Below are positions 48,560 through 58,725 of a stretch of 64,000 nucleotides of DNA, piece after piece. How positions within the stretch are numbered: position 1 is the stretch's first letter; every line of letters begins with the position of its first letter. The translations under genes were made by a program, and so were the position numbers. This DNA is from Knoellia flava TL1 (GTDB lineage Bacteria > Actinomycetota > Actinomycetes > Actinomycetales > Dermatophilaceae): the NCBI RefSeq assembly GCF_000768675.1, contig NZ_AVPI01000045.1:97666-161665 (forward strand). The letters run 5' to 3'. Below the pieces are notes generated by a model. That model searched no databases, was not told the DNA's origin, and saw nothing but the letters and a program-made list of their open reading frames with translations.

Positions 48560-50185
48560 GTGAGCACCACCCGCTCGAACCGACCCACCACTCCCGCACG
48601 CACGCCCGCGCGCGTCGCCTTCGTCGGCGCCGGTCCGGGTGACGCCGGGCTGATGACGGTGCGCGCCCTCGAGTACCTCGCCGAGGCGGACGCCGTCGTC
48701 ATCGACCAGGTCGCCCGCGAACAGGTCGTGGAGCGCCACGCGCGCCCCGAGGTCGACATCGTCGACGCCGGACACGGGGAGCACGGCCAGCCGCTCACCC
48801 ACGCCTCGCGCGCCAAGCTCGTCGTCAAGGCGGCCAAGGCGCACCCGCGCGGTCTCGTCGTGCGGCTCATGGACGGGGACCCGGCGACCTTCAACGGCCT
48901 CGCCGAGGAGGCCGCCGCCTGCGTCAAGGCCGGCGTGCCCTTCGAGGTCGTCCCCGGCGTCAGCTCGGTCACCGCGGTCCCGACCTACGCCGGCGTGCCG
49001 CTCACCACGTCGAGCTCGCGCGGCCTCCACGTCATCACCGCGGGCCAGAAGATCAAGGACGTCTCGGTCGCGACCGACCCGTCGGTCACCGTCGTCGTCC
49101 TCGGCCAGCCCGACACCCTCGTCGGCACGCTCGAGGCGCTGCGCGACGCCGGTCGTTCCGAGGACACGCCAGTCGCGATCACCGAGCGCGGCACCACCGT
49201 CCAGCAGGCGACGGTCGCCACGACCCTCGGCGAGGTCGCCAAGGCCGCGAAGGCGATGCAGTTCCCCGCCCTCGCCGTCGTCGGCGACAACGTCAACCTG
49301 CGCGAGACCCTCTCCTGGTTCGAGACCAAGCCGCTCTTCGGCTGGAACGTCCTCGTGCCGCGCACCAAGGACCAGGCCGGTCCGATGATGCGCCGCCTCG
49401 AGCGCTACGGTGCCGAGGCCACGAGCGTCCCGACGATCTCGGTCGAGCCGCCGCGCACGCCGCAGCAGATCGAGCGCGCCGTCAAGGGGCTCGTCACCGG
49501 CCGCTACGAATGGGTCGGCTTCACTTCGGTCAACGCAGTCAAGGCGATCCGCGAGAAGTTCGAGGAGTTCGGGCTCGACGCGCGCTCGTTCGCCGGGCTC
49601 AAGGTCGCCGCCGTCGGTGGCGTGACCGCCGACGCACTGCGCGACTGGGGCATCAACCCCGACCTCGTCCCCGAGGGCGAGCAGTCGGCCAAGGGCCTGC
49701 TCGAGGAGTGGCCGCCCTTCGACGAGCTCCTCGACCCGATCAACCGGGTCTTCCTCCCGCGTGCGGACATCGCCACCGAGACGCTCGTCGCCGGGCTCCA
49801 TGAGATGGGCTGGGAGGTGGACGACGTCACGGCATACAGGACCGTGCGTGCGGCTCCGCCCGCGGCCGAGATCCGCGACGCGATCAAGAGCGGGAGCTTC
49901 GACGCGGTCGTCTTCACGTCGAGCTCGACGGTGCGCAACCTCGTCGGCATCGCCGGCAAGCCGCACCCGTCGACGGTCATCGCGTGCATCGGCCCGGCCA
50001 CGGCCAAGACGGCCGAGGAGTGCGGCCTGCGCGTCGACGTCCTCGCGCCGGAGCCGTCCGCGGAGGAGCTCGTCGACGCGCTCGCCGACCACGGCCGTTC
50101 GCTCGCGCTCACGGCTGCCGAGGCCGGCGAGGCCACGGTGCGCCCGAGCCAGAAGCGGCCCACCGCACGTCGTCGCGCCAAGTGA
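48560..50185 (+). CDS. cobA-hemD: uroporphyrinogen-III methyltransferase/synthase fusion
   Basis: 541 aa bifunctional protein. Residues about 17-255 are the SAM-dependent methylase ([50 protein letters not shown]); the usual GGDPxxFxRG loop reads [11 protein letters not shown]. Residues about 268-520 are HemD ([66 protein letters not shown]). The final 25 residues are basic. It closes the ring between HemC and HemB and can branch to siroheme/cobalamin. Confidence 0.94.
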   Translation: MSTTRSNRPTTPARTPARVAFVGAGPGDAGLMTVRALEYLAEADAVVIDQVAREQVVERHARPEVDIVDAGHGEHGQPLTHASRAKLVVKAAKAHPRGLVVRLMDGDPATFNGLAEEAAACVKAGVPFEVVPGVSSVTAVPTYAGVPLTTSSSRGLHVITAGQKIKDVSVATDPSVTVVVLGQPDTLVGTLEALRDAGRSEDTPVAITERGTTVQQATVATTLGEVAKAAKAMQFPALAVVGDNVNLRETLSWFETKPLFGWNVLVPRTKDQAGPMMRRLERYGAEATSVPTISVEPPRTPQQIERAVKGLVTGRYEWVGFTSVNAVKAIREKFEEFGLDARSFAGLKVAAVGGVTADALRDWGINPDLVPEGEQSAKGLLEEWPPFDELLDPINRVFLPRADIATETLVAGLHEMGWEVDDVTAYRTVRAAPPAAEIRDAIKSGSFDAVVFTSSSTVRNLVGIAGKPHPSTVIACIGPATAKTAEECGLRVDVLAPEPSAEELVDALADHGRSLALTAAEAGEATVRPSQKRPTARRRAK

Positions 50186-50198
50186 GCGGGGCGAGCGC

Positions 50199-51173
50199 GT
50201 GAGCCCAGTCCTGCCGCAGCGACCGCGCCGCCTCCGCCAGTCGCCGGCGGTGCGCAGGCTCGTGGCCGAGCACCGCCTCCACCCGGCGGACCTCGTGCTG
50301 CCGGTCTTCGTCCGCGAGGGCATCGACGAGCCGCAGCCGATCGAGGCCATGCCGGGCGTCGTCCAGCACACGGTCGAGTCGCTCGTCGCCGAGGCGCGGC
50401 GCTGCGTCGACGCCGGGCTCGGCGGGATCATGCTCTTCGGAGTGCCGCTGGAGAAGGACGCGACCGGCTCGGGGGCCGATGCCGAGGACGGCATCCTCAA
50501 CGTCGCCCTGAGGGCCGTGCGTGACGCCGTCGGTGAGGACCTTGTCGTCATGGCCGACCTCTGCCTCGACGAGTTCACCGACCACGGCCACTGCGGCGTC
50601 CTCGACGACGAGGGCCGGGTCGACAACGACGCGACGCTCGAGCGCTATGCCGCGATGGGGCTCGCCCAGGCCCGCGCCGGTGCCCACGTGCTCGGCCTCA
50701 GCGGGATGATGGACGGCCAGGTCGGGTTCGTGCGCGAGGCGCTCGACGAGGCGGGGTTCACCGACACGATCCTGCTCGCGTATGCCGCGAAGTACACCTC
50801 GGCGCTCTACGGCCCCTTCCGCGAGGCGGTGCAGTCCTCGCTCGTCGGGGACCGGGCGACCTACCAGCAGGACCCTGCCAACGCGAGGGAGTCGCTGCGC
50901 GAGCTCGAGCTCGACCTCGCCGAGGGCGCCGACATCGTCATGGTCAAGCCGGCCCAGCCGCACCTCGACGTCATCGCGATGGCGGCCGAGGTGTCGCCGG
51001 TGCCGGTCGCGGCCTACCAGATCTCGGGGGAGTACGCCCAGATCAAGGCGGCCGCCGAGCGCGGCTGGATCGACGGCGACCGGGCCGTCATGGAGTCGCT
51101 CATGCACATCCGCCGGGCCGGCGCGCAGATGATCCTCACCTACAGCGCCCTCGACGTCGCGCCCCACCTCTAG
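50199..51173 (+). CDS. hemB: delta-aminolevulinic acid dehydratase (porphobilinogen synthase)
   Basis: 324 aa. Active-site lysines are in [17 protein letters not shown] and [14 protein letters not shown]. The metal-site segment [18 protein letters not shown] contains two cysteines, and [15 protein letters not shown] replaces the more common APSDMMDGR. GTG 50199 follows the CobA-HemD stop by 13 bp. It ends the rex-hem operon; a repeat array lies immediately downstream. Confidence 0.96.
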   Translation: MSPVLPQRPRRLRQSPAVRRLVAEHRLHPADLVLPVFVREGIDEPQPIEAMPGVVQHTVESLVAEARRCVDAGLGGIMLFGVPLEKDATGSGADAEDGILNVALRAVRDAVGEDLVVMADLCLDEFTDHGHCGVLDDEGRVDNDATLERYAAMGLAQARAGAHVLGLSGMMDGQVGFVREALDEAGFTDTILLAYAAKYTSALYGPFREAVQSSLVGDRATYQQDPANARESLRELELDLAEGADIVMVKPAQPHLDVIAMAAEVSPVPVAAYQISGEYAQIKAAAERGWIDGDRAVMESLMHIRRAGAQMILTYSALDVAPHL

Positions 51174-51180
51174 AGACCCG

Positions 51181-51370
51181 TTGCGTCCGGCAGGGTGACG
51201 GCCTGGCCCCCAGAGTTGCGGACGCAAGCGGTCGGTGGGCGGACGGCATACACAACGTCCGGCAACCTGACGGCAGGACCACCAGAGTTGCGGACGCAAG
51301 CGGTCGGTGGGGACGGCATACGCAACGTCCGGCAGGGTGACGGCCTGGCCCCCAGAGTTGCGGACGCAAG
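51181..51370. repeat. array of three intergenic repeat units, 70-72 bp period
   Basis: Three copies of a roughly 48-bp unit (51181-51229, 51253-51300, 51323-51370) end in GTTGCGGACGCAAG; the first also begins TTGCGTCCGG, its inverted partner. Spacers carry GGTCGGTGG and GGACGGCATAC. The array fills the gap between the convergent hemB and yceI genes and resembles 45313-45431. Confidence 0.85.
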
Positions 51371-51448
51371 GGGAGGGTGTGCACATGACAGCGCCCGCGC
51401 GGTCGACCCGGAGGTCGACGGCGCGGGCGCTGTCGGTGCGAGGTGCGC

Positions 51449-51991
51449 TCAGGCCTGCTTGGCGAGCTGCACGTCGATGTTGATGGTGATCTTGTCGGAG
51501 ACGAGCACGCCGCCGCCCTCGACCGCGGCGTTCCAGGTGAGGCCCCAGTCCTTGCGGTTGACGGTCGCGGTGGCCTCGAAGCCGGCCTTGGTGTTGCCCC
51601 ACGGGTCCTGGCCCACGCCACCGAAGTCGACGTCGAACTCGACGGACTTGGTGACGTCCTTGATGGTGAGGTCGCCGGTGAGGGTCGAGCCGTCGAAGGA
51701 GGTGGAGACGAAGCGCATCGTCGGGAACTTCTCCGCGTCGAAGAAGTCCTCGCTCTTGAGGTGGGCGTCGCGGTCGGCGCTGCCGGTCTCGACGGAGGCG
51801 ATCTTCGCGGTGACGTCGACGCGGGACTGGGTGATGTCCTCGGCGACCTCAACGGTGCCCTCGACGTCCTTGAAGTAGCCGCGGACCTTGCTCACCATGA
51901 GGTGGCGGGCGACGAAGCCCACCTCGGTGTGGGCGGCGTCGACGGCCCACGTGCCGGTGGGGATCTGGAGCTGGCTGGCGGTGGCGGTCAT
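51449..51991 (-). CDS. YceI-family lipocalin-like protein
   Basis: 180 aa. Opening block GTWAVDAAHTEVGFVARHLMVSKVRGYFKDVEGTV, then DFFDAEKFPTMRFVSTSF and GDLTIKDVTKSVEFDV, are diagnostic for the YceI beta-barrel that binds polyisoprenoids or fatty amides. No signal peptide, so a cytoplasmic form. AAGGAGA about 9 nt upstream of ATG 51991. Divergent from a MarR-type gene, which probably regulates it. Confidence 0.93.
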   Translation of the reverse strand: MTATASQLQIPTGTWAVDAAHTEVGFVARHLMVSKVRGYFKDVEGTVEVAEDITQSRVDVTAKIASVETGSADRDAHLKSEDFFDAEKFPTMRFVSTSFDGSTLTGDLTIKDVTKSVEFDVDFGGVGQDPWGNTKAGFEATATVNRKDWGLTWNAAVEGGGVLVSDKITINIDVQLAKQA

Positions 51992-52155
51992 GATGGGGAA
52001 TCTCCTTGCGACGGTGGGTGATGCCTTTCAGGCCCTTCCAACAGCACCGTATTAGTAGATATTTCAACCTTCTCGATAAGCCATTGTGATCTGGGTCACA
52101 CCGGGTCCGACCGGTCGTGCCTGCAGGCGTGAGGTGATTCGCTAGCATGCGAGGC
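51992..52155. promoter_or_regulatory. AT-rich divergent control region between yceI and marR
   Basis: About 52049-52090 is strikingly AT-rich for this genome and contains TTAGTAGATATTTCAA, whose complement TTGAAATATCTACTAA resembles MarR-family operators. Plausible yceI promoter elements lie on the minus strand here; TAGCAT (52143-52148) serves marR. Confidence 0.6.
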
Positions 52156-52650
52156 ATGGCAGGGGAGCAGGGAACGAGCACTCGCTGGCTCTCTCACGAC
52201 GAGCAGCAGGCGTGGCGGGCCTACCTTCGCGCGCACCGCGAGCTCCAGGTCGCCCTCGACCGCGACCTCCACTGCTTCGACATCAGCCTCCCCGAGTACG
52301 AGCTGCTCTCGATGCTCTCCGAGCAGGAGGGCGACCGGGCGCGCATGTCGGTCCTCGCCGACCTCGTCGTCCAGAGCCGCAGCCGGGTGACCCACACCGC
52401 CAAGCGGCTCGAGGCGCGCGGCTGGGTCCGCCGTGAGCCGACCCCCGAGGACGGTCGTGGTGTCGCCCTTGCGCTCACGCCCGCCGGGCGCCGGCTCATC
52501 GAGAGCGCGGCCCCCACCCACGTCCACTCCGTGAGGGACCACTTCATCGACCTGCTCACCCCCGACCAGCTGTGCGTGCTTCGCGATGCCTTCTCGCAGG
52601 TGCGCTCCCACCTCGTGCCGGGCGTGCAGCCGGAGGACGAGATCGCCTGA
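52156..52650 (+). CDS. MarR-family regulator
   Basis: 164 aa winged-helix protein: CFDISLPEYELLSMLSEQEGDRARMSVLADLVVQSRSRVTHTAKRLEARGWVRREPTPEDGRGVALALTPAGRRL spans the recognition helix and wing with the DGR turn. ATG 52156 is chosen because TAGCAT lies 7 nt upstream; ATG 52147 would fall inside that hexamer. Divergent from yceI and likely its repressor. Confidence 0.9.
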   Translation: MAGEQGTSTRWLSHDEQQAWRAYLRAHRELQVALDRDLHCFDISLPEYELLSMLSEQEGDRARMSVLADLVVQSRSRVTHTAKRLEARGWVRREPTPEDGRGVALALTPAGRRLIESAAPTHVHSVRDHFIDLLTPDQLCVLRDAFSQVRSHLVPGVQPEDEIA

Positions 52651-52743
52651 CCGACGTCGCCCGACCGTCACCGACGTCCACGTCGCCGGCTGGGCGGTGA
52701 CGGCGGGTTCGGGGCACGGCGCCGCGCACGCGACAATGGGGTC

Positions 52744-54084
52744 ATGACGTCCCGCCCCACCCCCGCCACGTCCACCTCCTCCGACGCCCCCGCGTCCGCC
52801 GCGCTGCTCGAGCGCGCGACCCGCGTCATCCCGGGAGGGGTCAACTCGCCGGTGCGGGCCTTCCGGGCGGTCGGCGGGACCCCTCGCTTCGTCGCGGAGG
52901 CGAAGGGGCCGTGGCTCACCGACGCCGACGGTCGCCGCTACGTCGACCTGCTCTGCTCGTGGGGCCCGATGATCCTCGGGCACGCACACCCCGACGTCCT
53001 CGAGGCCGTCCGCACCGCCGCCGCCAGGGGCTTCTCGTTCGGCACCCCGAGCGAGAACGAGGTGCTCCTCGCCGAGGAGATCGTCCGCCGGGTCGAGCCG
53101 CTCGAGCAGGTGCGCCTCGTGTCGTCGGGCACCGAGGCGACGATGAGCGCGGTCCGCCTCGCCCGCGGCGTCACCGGCCGTGCCGTCATCGTCAAGTTCG
53201 CGGGCTGCTACCACGGCCACGTCGACGCCCTCCTCGCCGCTGCGGGCTCCGGCGTCGCCACGCTCGCCCTGCCCGACTCCGCCGGTGTCCCCGCCGAGAT
53301 GACGGCCGACACGATCGTCCTGCCCTACAACGACGTCGCCACCCTCGAGGCCACCTTCGCCGCGCGCGGCTCCGAGATCGCCGCCGTCATCACCGAGGCC
53401 GCCGCGGGCAACATGGGCGTCGTGCCGCCGGCGCCGGGCTTCAACGAGGCGCTGCGCCGCGTGACCCGCATCCACGGAGCCCTGCTCATCTCCGACGAGG
53501 TCATGACGGGCTTCCGCTGCAGCCCCTCGGGCTGGTACGGCCTCGAGGGCCCGTATGCCGGTGGCGCACCCGACCTCTTCACCTTCGGCAAGGTCATGGG
53601 TGGCGGCTTCCCGGCGGCGGCCTTCGGGGGGACGGCCAAGGTCATGGCCCACCTCGCCCCGACCGGACCCGTCTACCAGGCAGGCACGCTCAGCGGGAAC
53701 CCCGTCGCCACCGCCGCCGGCCTCGCGACGCTCAAGGGCTGCACCGACGACCTCTACCCGCGCCTCGAGGCCACCGCCCGCACCATCGCCGACGCCGCCA
53801 GCGCGGCGCTGTCCGCCGAGGGTGTCGCACACACCGTCCAGTGGGCCGGCTCGATGTTCTCGGTCTTCTTCCGCGACCAGCCGGTCACGAACTACGACGA
53901 GGCGCGTGACCAGGACACGACGGCATACGGGCGGTTCTTCCACTCGATGCTCGAGTCGGGAGTGCACCTGCCCCCGAGCGCGTTCGAGGCGTGGTTCGTC
54001 AGCGGTGCGCACGACGACGAGGCCGTCTCGCAGGTCGTCGATGCCCTTCCGGCAGCGGCCCGCGCCGCCGCCTCCGGGGCCTGA
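52744..54084 (+). CDS. hemL: glutamate-1-semialdehyde 2,1-aminomutase
   Basis: 446 aa PLP enzyme forming 5-aminolevulinate from the HemA product. Blocks: [52 protein letters not shown] and [20 protein letters not shown] with the PLP lysine at 283. GACAAT lies 6 nt before ATG, so it seems to start its own leaderless transcript, separate from hemACDB 1.5 kb away. Confidence 0.97.
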   Translation: MTSRPTPATSTSSDAPASAALLERATRVIPGGVNSPVRAFRAVGGTPRFVAEAKGPWLTDADGRRYVDLLCSWGPMILGHAHPDVLEAVRTAAARGFSFGTPSENEVLLAEEIVRRVEPLEQVRLVSSGTEATMSAVRLARGVTGRAVIVKFAGCYHGHVDALLAAAGSGVATLALPDSAGVPAEMTADTIVLPYNDVATLEATFAARGSEIAAVITEAAAGNMGVVPPAPGFNEALRRVTRIHGALLISDEVMTGFRCSPSGWYGLEGPYAGGAPDLFTFGKVMGGGFPAAAFGGTAKVMAHLAPTGPVYQAGTLSGNPVATAAGLATLKGCTDDLYPRLEATARTIADAASAALSAEGVAHTVQWAGSMFSVFFRDQPVTNYDEARDQDTTAYGRFFHSMLESGVHLPPSAFEAWFVSGAHDDEAVSQVVDALPAAARAAASGA

Positions 54085-54118
54085 GGAACCTCTCAGGTTG
54101 GTTTGAGAGAATCCACGC

Positions 54119-54778
54119 ATGACCGCGCCCGCCCCGAACGACGACCGAACGGTCGTGCACCTCGTGCGGCACGGCGAGGTCGACAACCCCGACCGCATCC
54201 TCTATGGCCGGCTCCCCGAGTTCCACCTCTCCGAGCTCGGCCGCCAGATGGCCGACCTCGTCGCGAGCCACCTCGCCGACCACGACGTCACCCACATCGT
54301 GTCGAGCCCGCTCGAGCGCGCGCGCGAGACGGCGGCGCCCATCGCGGCCGCGCACGGGCTCGAGGTCGAGCTCGACGAGCGTGCGCTCGAGGCCGAGAAC
54401 GCCTTCGAGGGACGCGCCGTCGCCGGGGGCAAGGGGATCTTCCGAGACCCGAAGATGTGGCGGCTCATGGTCAACCCGATGCGCCCGTCGTGGGGCGAGC
54501 CCTACGCCGACCTCGCGAGCCGCATGCAGGCCGCCGTCGACGACGCCCGCGACCGCGCGCGCGGCCACGAGGCCGTCATCGTGTCGCACCAGGCGCCGAT
54601 CTGGATGCTGCGCCTCGCGATCGAGGGCCGCCGCTTCGTTCACGACCCCCGCAAGCGCCAGTGCACCCTCGCGTCGCTGACGTCCCTCACCTACCGCGGG
54701 GACGACCTCGAGTCCCTCGCCTACAGCGAGCCGGCCGCCGCGCTGCTGCCGCTCGCCCACTCCGGAGCAGGTGCATGA
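54119..54778 (+). CDS. histidine phosphatase family protein
   Basis: 219 aa. The RHG motif is HLVRHGEVDNPDRILYGR; the second catalytic region is SSPLERARETAAPIA, and the C-terminal histidine is in VIVSHQAPIWMLRLA. Phosphoglycerate mutase-like; substrate unknown. GAGAAT lies 6 nt before ATG. It overlaps the thioredoxin-like gene by 4 nt and so heads the cytochrome c maturation operon, a typical actinobacterial position. Confidence 0.9.
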   Translation: MTAPAPNDDRTVVHLVRHGEVDNPDRILYGRLPEFHLSELGRQMADLVASHLADHDVTHIVSSPLERARETAAPIAAAHGLEVELDERALEAENAFEGRAVAGGKGIFRDPKMWRLMVNPMRPSWGEPYADLASRMQAAVDDARDRARGHEAVIVSHQAPIWMLRLAIEGRRFVHDPRKRQCTLASLTSLTYRGDDLESLAYSEPAAALLPLAHSGAGA

Positions 54779-55395
54779 CCCCTCGACCGACCCCGTATGC
54801 CGGGTGGCGCCGTCGCGCCCTCGCCGTCGCCTCCGTGGCCTCCCTCCTCGCCCTCGGTGCGTGCTCGTCGGACCCGAACTCGATCGCCGAGCAGGCCAAG
54901 AAGGGCGACCAGAAGGGCTACATCGCCGGCAACGGCGCGATCGAGCAGATCCCGGCCGAGAAGCGGCTCGACCCGGTGACCCTCGAGGGGACGACTCTCG
55001 ACGGCCGGCAGTGGTCGAGCACCAGCGAGCGCGGCAAGCAGGTCGTCGTCGTCAACCTCTGGGGGTCGTGGTGCCCGCCGTGCATCGAGGAGATCCCCGA
55101 CCTCGAGAAGGTGTGGACCGACGTCCAGGCCGCCGGGAAGCCGGTGCAGTTCATGGGCATCGACTTCCGCGAGGACCCGCAGCGCGGCGCCGCCTTCGTC
55201 AAGACGCAGAAGATGACCTACCCGAGCCTCATCGACGAGTCCGGCGTGCTCATCCTCGCCTTCGGTCGGCAGGCCCCGACGAGCCCGCCGTCGACGCTCG
55301 TGCTCGACAAGGAGGGCCGGGTCGCCGCCCGCGCCAACGGCGCCGTGTCGGCGGCGACGCTGCAGGGCCTCATCGACGACGTCCTCGAGTCCTGA
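54775..55395 (+). CDS. TlpA/ResA-like thiol-disulfide lipoprotein
   Basis: 206 aa. Lipobox LALGAC near residue 30 anchors it outside the membrane; the thioredoxin domain has the redox motif WCPPC in LWGSWCPPCIEEIPDLEKV and cis-Pro in TSPPSTLVLDKEG. It should reduce apocytochrome c haem-binding cysteines, taking electrons from the CcdA protein encoded next. Confidence 0.93.
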   Translation: MTPRPTPYAGWRRRALAVASVASLLALGACSSDPNSIAEQAKKGDQKGYIAGNGAIEQIPAEKRLDPVTLEGTTLDGRQWSSTSERGKQVVVVNLWGSWCPPCIEEIPDLEKVWTDVQAAGKPVQFMGIDFREDPQRGAAFVKTQKMTYPSLIDESGVLILAFGRQAPTSPPSTLVLDKEGRVAARANGAVSAATLQGLIDDVLES

Positions 55396-55408
55396 TCTCC
55401 TGCCGCCG

Positions 55409-56146
55409 ATGTCCGACCAGATCGCTTCCGGAGCGCTGCCCCTCGCCGTCCTCGTGGCCGCGCTCGCGGGCCTCGTGTCCTTCGCCTCGCCGTGCGTGCT
55501 GCCCCTCGTGCCGGGCTTCCTCGGCTACGTCACGGGGCTGAGCGACACCGCGCTCGAGCAGCGCTCACGCGGTCGGATGGTGCTCGGGGCACTGCTCTTC
55601 GTCCTCGGCTTCGCCGTCGTGTTCATCCTCATGTTCCTCTTCGTCGCCACCCTCGGCCGGTCGCTCACCGAGCACCGCGAGCTGCTCATGCGGGTCGGCG
55701 GGGTGCTCGTCATCCTCATGGGGCTCGTCTTCCTCGGGATGGGGTCACAGCGGCAGTTCGGGCCGACCTGGCGTCCGCGGGCCGGCCTCCTCGGCGCGCC
55801 GGTCCTCGGCGCGGTGTTCGCGCTCGGCTGGGCGCCGTGCACGAGCCCGACGCTCGGCGCGGTGCTGGCCATGTCGGCCTCGGTCACCGACCCGAGCCAG
55901 GGCCGCGCCGTGACGCTTGCGACGGCATACGCCTTCGGTCTGGGACTGCCGTTCGTCCTCGCGGCGGCCGGGATCGAGAGGTTCGAGCGGGTCTCGCGCT
56001 TCGTCCGACGGCACCACCGCGTGGTCCAGGTCGTCGGCGGGGGCTTCCTCGTCGCCATCGGCGTCCTGCTCGTCACCGGTGTCTGGGAGGACCTCATGCG
56101 CTGGGTCCAGACCGAGCTCATCAACGGGTTCGAGGTGGCGATCTGA
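55409..56146 (+). CDS. ccdA: cytochrome c biogenesis protein CcdA
   Basis: 245 aa with six membrane helices. The two redox cysteines are in FASPCVLPLVPGFLGYV and LGWAPCTSPTLGAVLA. It carries reducing equivalents from cytoplasmic thioredoxin to the TlpA/ResA-like lipoprotein. It is 13 bp after that gene and its stop shares one base with resB. Confidence 0.95.
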   Translation: MSDQIASGALPLAVLVAALAGLVSFASPCVLPLVPGFLGYVTGLSDTALEQRSRGRMVLGALLFVLGFAVVFILMFLFVATLGRSLTEHRELLMRVGGVLVILMGLVFLGMGSQRQFGPTWRPRAGLLGAPVLGAVFALGWAPCTSPTLGAVLAMSASVTDPSQGRAVTLATAYAFGLGLPFVLAAAGIERFERVSRFVRRHHRVVQVVGGGFLVAIGVLLVTGVWEDLMRWVQTELINGFEVAI

Positions 56147-57735
56147 TGAGCCTGTCGACGCAGCCCACCGACCCGCGCACCGAGCGCGACGACGTCACCC
56201 AGCCCACCCTCGGGCCGCTGGGGCTGCTGCGCTTCGCCTGGCGGCAGCTCACGTCGATGCGGACCGCGCTCTTCCTCCTGCTGCTGCTCGCGGTGGCGGC
56301 CCTGCCCGGCTCGATCTTCCCGCAGCGCTCGATCGACGCCGTGCGGACCGCCGACTGGATCGCCCGGCACGAGACGGCCGGGCCGTGGCTCGACCGGCTC
56401 GGGTTCTTCGAGGTCTATGCGTCGCCGTGGTTCGCCGCGATCTACCTCCTCCTCTTCGTCTCGCTCGTCGGCTGCGTCCTGCCGCGCTCCAAGGTCCACT
56501 GGAAGGCGATGCGGTCCCAGCCGCCGCGCGCCCCCAAGCGCCTCGAACGGCTCGCCGCGCACGACACGGTGACCGTCGACGGCGCGCCCGACGAGGTGCT
56601 CGAGCAGGTGCGCGGGGCCCTCCGGGCCGGCCGCTTCCGAACGCACTCGCACGACGCGACGACCGTCTCCGCGGAGAAGGGCTACCTCAAGGAGACGGGC
56701 AACCTCGCCTTCCACCTCGCCCTCATCGGCGTCATCGTCGGCATGGCGTGGGGCCACCTGCTCGGCTGGAAGGCCGACATCATCCTGCCCGTCGGCGAGT
56801 CGATGGCCAACGTCGCCGCCCGCTACGACACGCTGAGCACCGGCCCGCTCGTTGACCCCGCCGACTTCGAGCCGTTCCAGATGACGCTCACGCGCTTCGA
56901 CGCGGAGTTCGAGACCGACGTCCAGGGCAAGGGGCAGTTCGGCTCGCCCCGGGACTTCACGGCATACGTCGACTTCACGAAGTCTCCCGGCGCGAAGGTG
57001 GAGAAGAAGGTCATCCGGGTCAACGGCCCCCTCGAGACCGGCGGCGGCACGGCCTTCCTCCTCGGCAACGGCTACGCGCCGAAGATCACCGTCAAGGACG
57101 CGCAGGGCAACGTCACCTACTCCGACGCGACGCCGTTCCTCGCCCAGGACAACAACTACACCTCCGTCGGCGCGGTCAAGGTCGCCGGCGCCGGGCCCGA
57201 GGGCAAGCAGCTGGGCTTCGCCGGGCTCTTCCTGCCGACGGCGGTCCTCGACGACCAGGGCCCGCGCTCGGTCTTCCCCGACGCGCTCGAGCCGGCGCTC
57301 GCGCTGTCGGCCTTCGAGGGGACGCTCTTCCCGGGCGGGCGGCCGCAGTCGGTCTACTCGCTCGACACCGCCGAGATGACCCAGCTCGAGAACAAGGAGG
57401 GCACCGACCTCCTGCGCATCTGGCTCACCCCCGGGCAGACGTACACGCTGCCGGGCGGACAGGGGTCGATCACCTTCGACGGCGTGCAGCGGTTCGCGGG
57501 CATCTCGGTGCGCAACGACCCCGGCAAGGAGCTCACGCTCGTCTCCTCGCTCGTGGCCCTGCTCGGGCTCATCCTGTCGCTCACCATCCGCAGGCGACGG
57601 GTGTTCGTGCGGGTTTCACCGGCGGACGAGCAGGGCCGTACCGTGGTGAGCATCGGCGGCCTGGCCAAGGACGACGACGAGGGCATGGGCGAGCAGCTCG
57701 AGGACGTCCTCACCCGACTGAAGGAACGATCGTGA
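56146..57735 (+). CDS. resB: cytochrome c biogenesis protein ResB
   Basis: 529 aa. Helices include MRTALFLLLLLAVAALPGSIFPQR, WFAAIYLLLFVSLVGCVLPR and LAFHLALIGVIVGMAWG; a large extracytoplasmic domain precedes the final helix LTLVSSLVALLGLILSL. ResB and CcsB together form the System II synthase that ligates haem to apocytochrome c. The usual ResB sequence features (QRSxD, GYLKETGNLAFH) are clear. The stop overlaps ccsB by 4 nt. Confidence 0.95.
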   Translation: MSLSTQPTDPRTERDDVTQPTLGPLGLLRFAWRQLTSMRTALFLLLLLAVAALPGSIFPQRSIDAVRTADWIARHETAGPWLDRLGFFEVYASPWFAAIYLLLFVSLVGCVLPRSKVHWKAMRSQPPRAPKRLERLAAHDTVTVDGAPDEVLEQVRGALRAGRFRTHSHDATTVSAEKGYLKETGNLAFHLALIGVIVGMAWGHLLGWKADIILPVGESMANVAARYDTLSTGPLVDPADFEPFQMTLTRFDAEFETDVQGKGQFGSPRDFTAYVDFTKSPGAKVEKKVIRVNGPLETGGGTAFLLGNGYAPKITVKDAQGNVTYSDATPFLAQDNNYTSVGAVKVAGAGPEGKQLGFAGLFLPTAVLDDQGPRSVFPDALEPALALSAFEGTLFPGGRPQSVYSLDTAEMTQLENKEGTDLLRIWLTPGQTYTLPGGQGSITFDGVQRFAGISVRNDPGKELTLVSSLVALLGLILSLTIRRRRVFVRVSPADEQGRTVVSIGGLAKDDDEGMGEQLEDVLTRLKERS

Positions 57736-58721
57736 CCAACGAGAACCTCGCGACCTACGCGAACCTCAGCCTCTACTCCGCCATGGCGGTCCTCACCCTC
57801 TCGATGCTCGCCTATGCCGCGTACCTCGCCGGGCTGCTCCCGGCGCGTGAGGCGCGGGCCGAGTCCGCGGAGGGGGCGCGGGAGCGCGAGCTCGTCGCTG
57901 CCGGTGGCGTGGGTGCGTCGGGTGCCGGGTCCGGCGGTGCGTCGGCTGCGGCGTCGGAGGCCGACGGGACCGGTGTGCCGGTGCGCGCCCGCAAGGCCGG
58001 CGGCGTCGCCCAGACGCTCGCCATCCTCGGCACGCTGCTGCTCCTCGTCTCGGCGAGTCTGCGTGGGGCGTCGGTGCAGCGCTGGCCGCTGGGCAACATG
58101 TTCGAGTTCGGCGTGGCGTCGGCGCTCTTCACGATGGTCGTCTTCGTCGCGTGGGGCATGCGCCGCGACCTCAAGTGGCTCGGGCTCTTCGTCGTCGCGC
58201 CCGTGCTCATCCTCCTCGGGCTCGCCAACACGGTCTGGTACACCGAGGCCGCCGAGCTCATGCCGTCGCTCAAAAGCGTCTGGCTCGTCATCCACGTCAC
58301 CGTCGCGACGATCTCGGTCGGGCTCTTCGCCGTCGGGTTCGTCGTCGCGCTGCTCTACCTCGCGCAGGACCGGTTCGGCGCCGACCGCGGTGTGCTCCGC
58401 GCCCTGCCGGCGGGGCGGACGCTCGAGCGGCTGACCTACGGGCTGCACATCGTCGCGTTCCCGCTGTGGACCTTCACCCTCATCGCCGGCGCCATCTGGG
58501 CGCGCCAGGCATGGGGGTCCTACTGGAACTGGGACCCCAAGGAGGTGTGGACGTTCATCATCTGGGTCGTCTACGCGGCCTACCTGCACGCCCGGGTGAC
58601 CCGGGGCTGGCGCCGCCAGTCGGCCACGTGGGTGGCCGTCGCGGGGTTCGTCTGCATCATCGTCAACTACGCCGTCGTCAACGTCTACTTCGTCGGCCAG
58701 CACTCCTACTCGGGGCTCTGA
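57732..58721 (+). CDS. ccsB: cytochrome c haem lyase subunit CcsB/CcsA
   Basis: 329 aa with about eight membrane helices. The haem-handling WWD domain is WGSYWNWDPKEVWTFIIW, with flanking conserved histidines (LVIHVTVATIS, GLHIVAFPLWT). A Gly/Ala-rich hydrophilic insertion of roughly 50 residues follows helix 1. It completes System II with ResB. DUF4229 follows after 4 bp. Confidence 0.95.
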   Translation: MTNENLATYANLSLYSAMAVLTLSMLAYAAYLAGLLPAREARAESAEGARERELVAAGGVGASGAGSGGASAAASEADGTGVPVRARKAGGVAQTLAILGTLLLLVSASLRGASVQRWPLGNMFEFGVASALFTMVVFVAWGMRRDLKWLGLFVVAPVLILLGLANTVWYTEAAELMPSLKSVWLVIHVTVATISVGLFAVGFVVALLYLAQDRFGADRGVLRALPAGRTLERLTYGLHIVAFPLWTFTLIAGAIWARQAWGSYWNWDPKEVWTFIIWVVYAAYLHARVTRGWRRQSATWVAVAGFVCIIVNYAVVNVYFVGQHSYSGL

Positions 58722-58725
58722 ACCC

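Noticed and set aside
51181..51370. CRISPR array downstream of hemB
   Set aside because: Only three units with 22-24 bp spacers that are themselves similar, no cas genes, and the units have degenerate centres; it is a tandem intergenic repeat.
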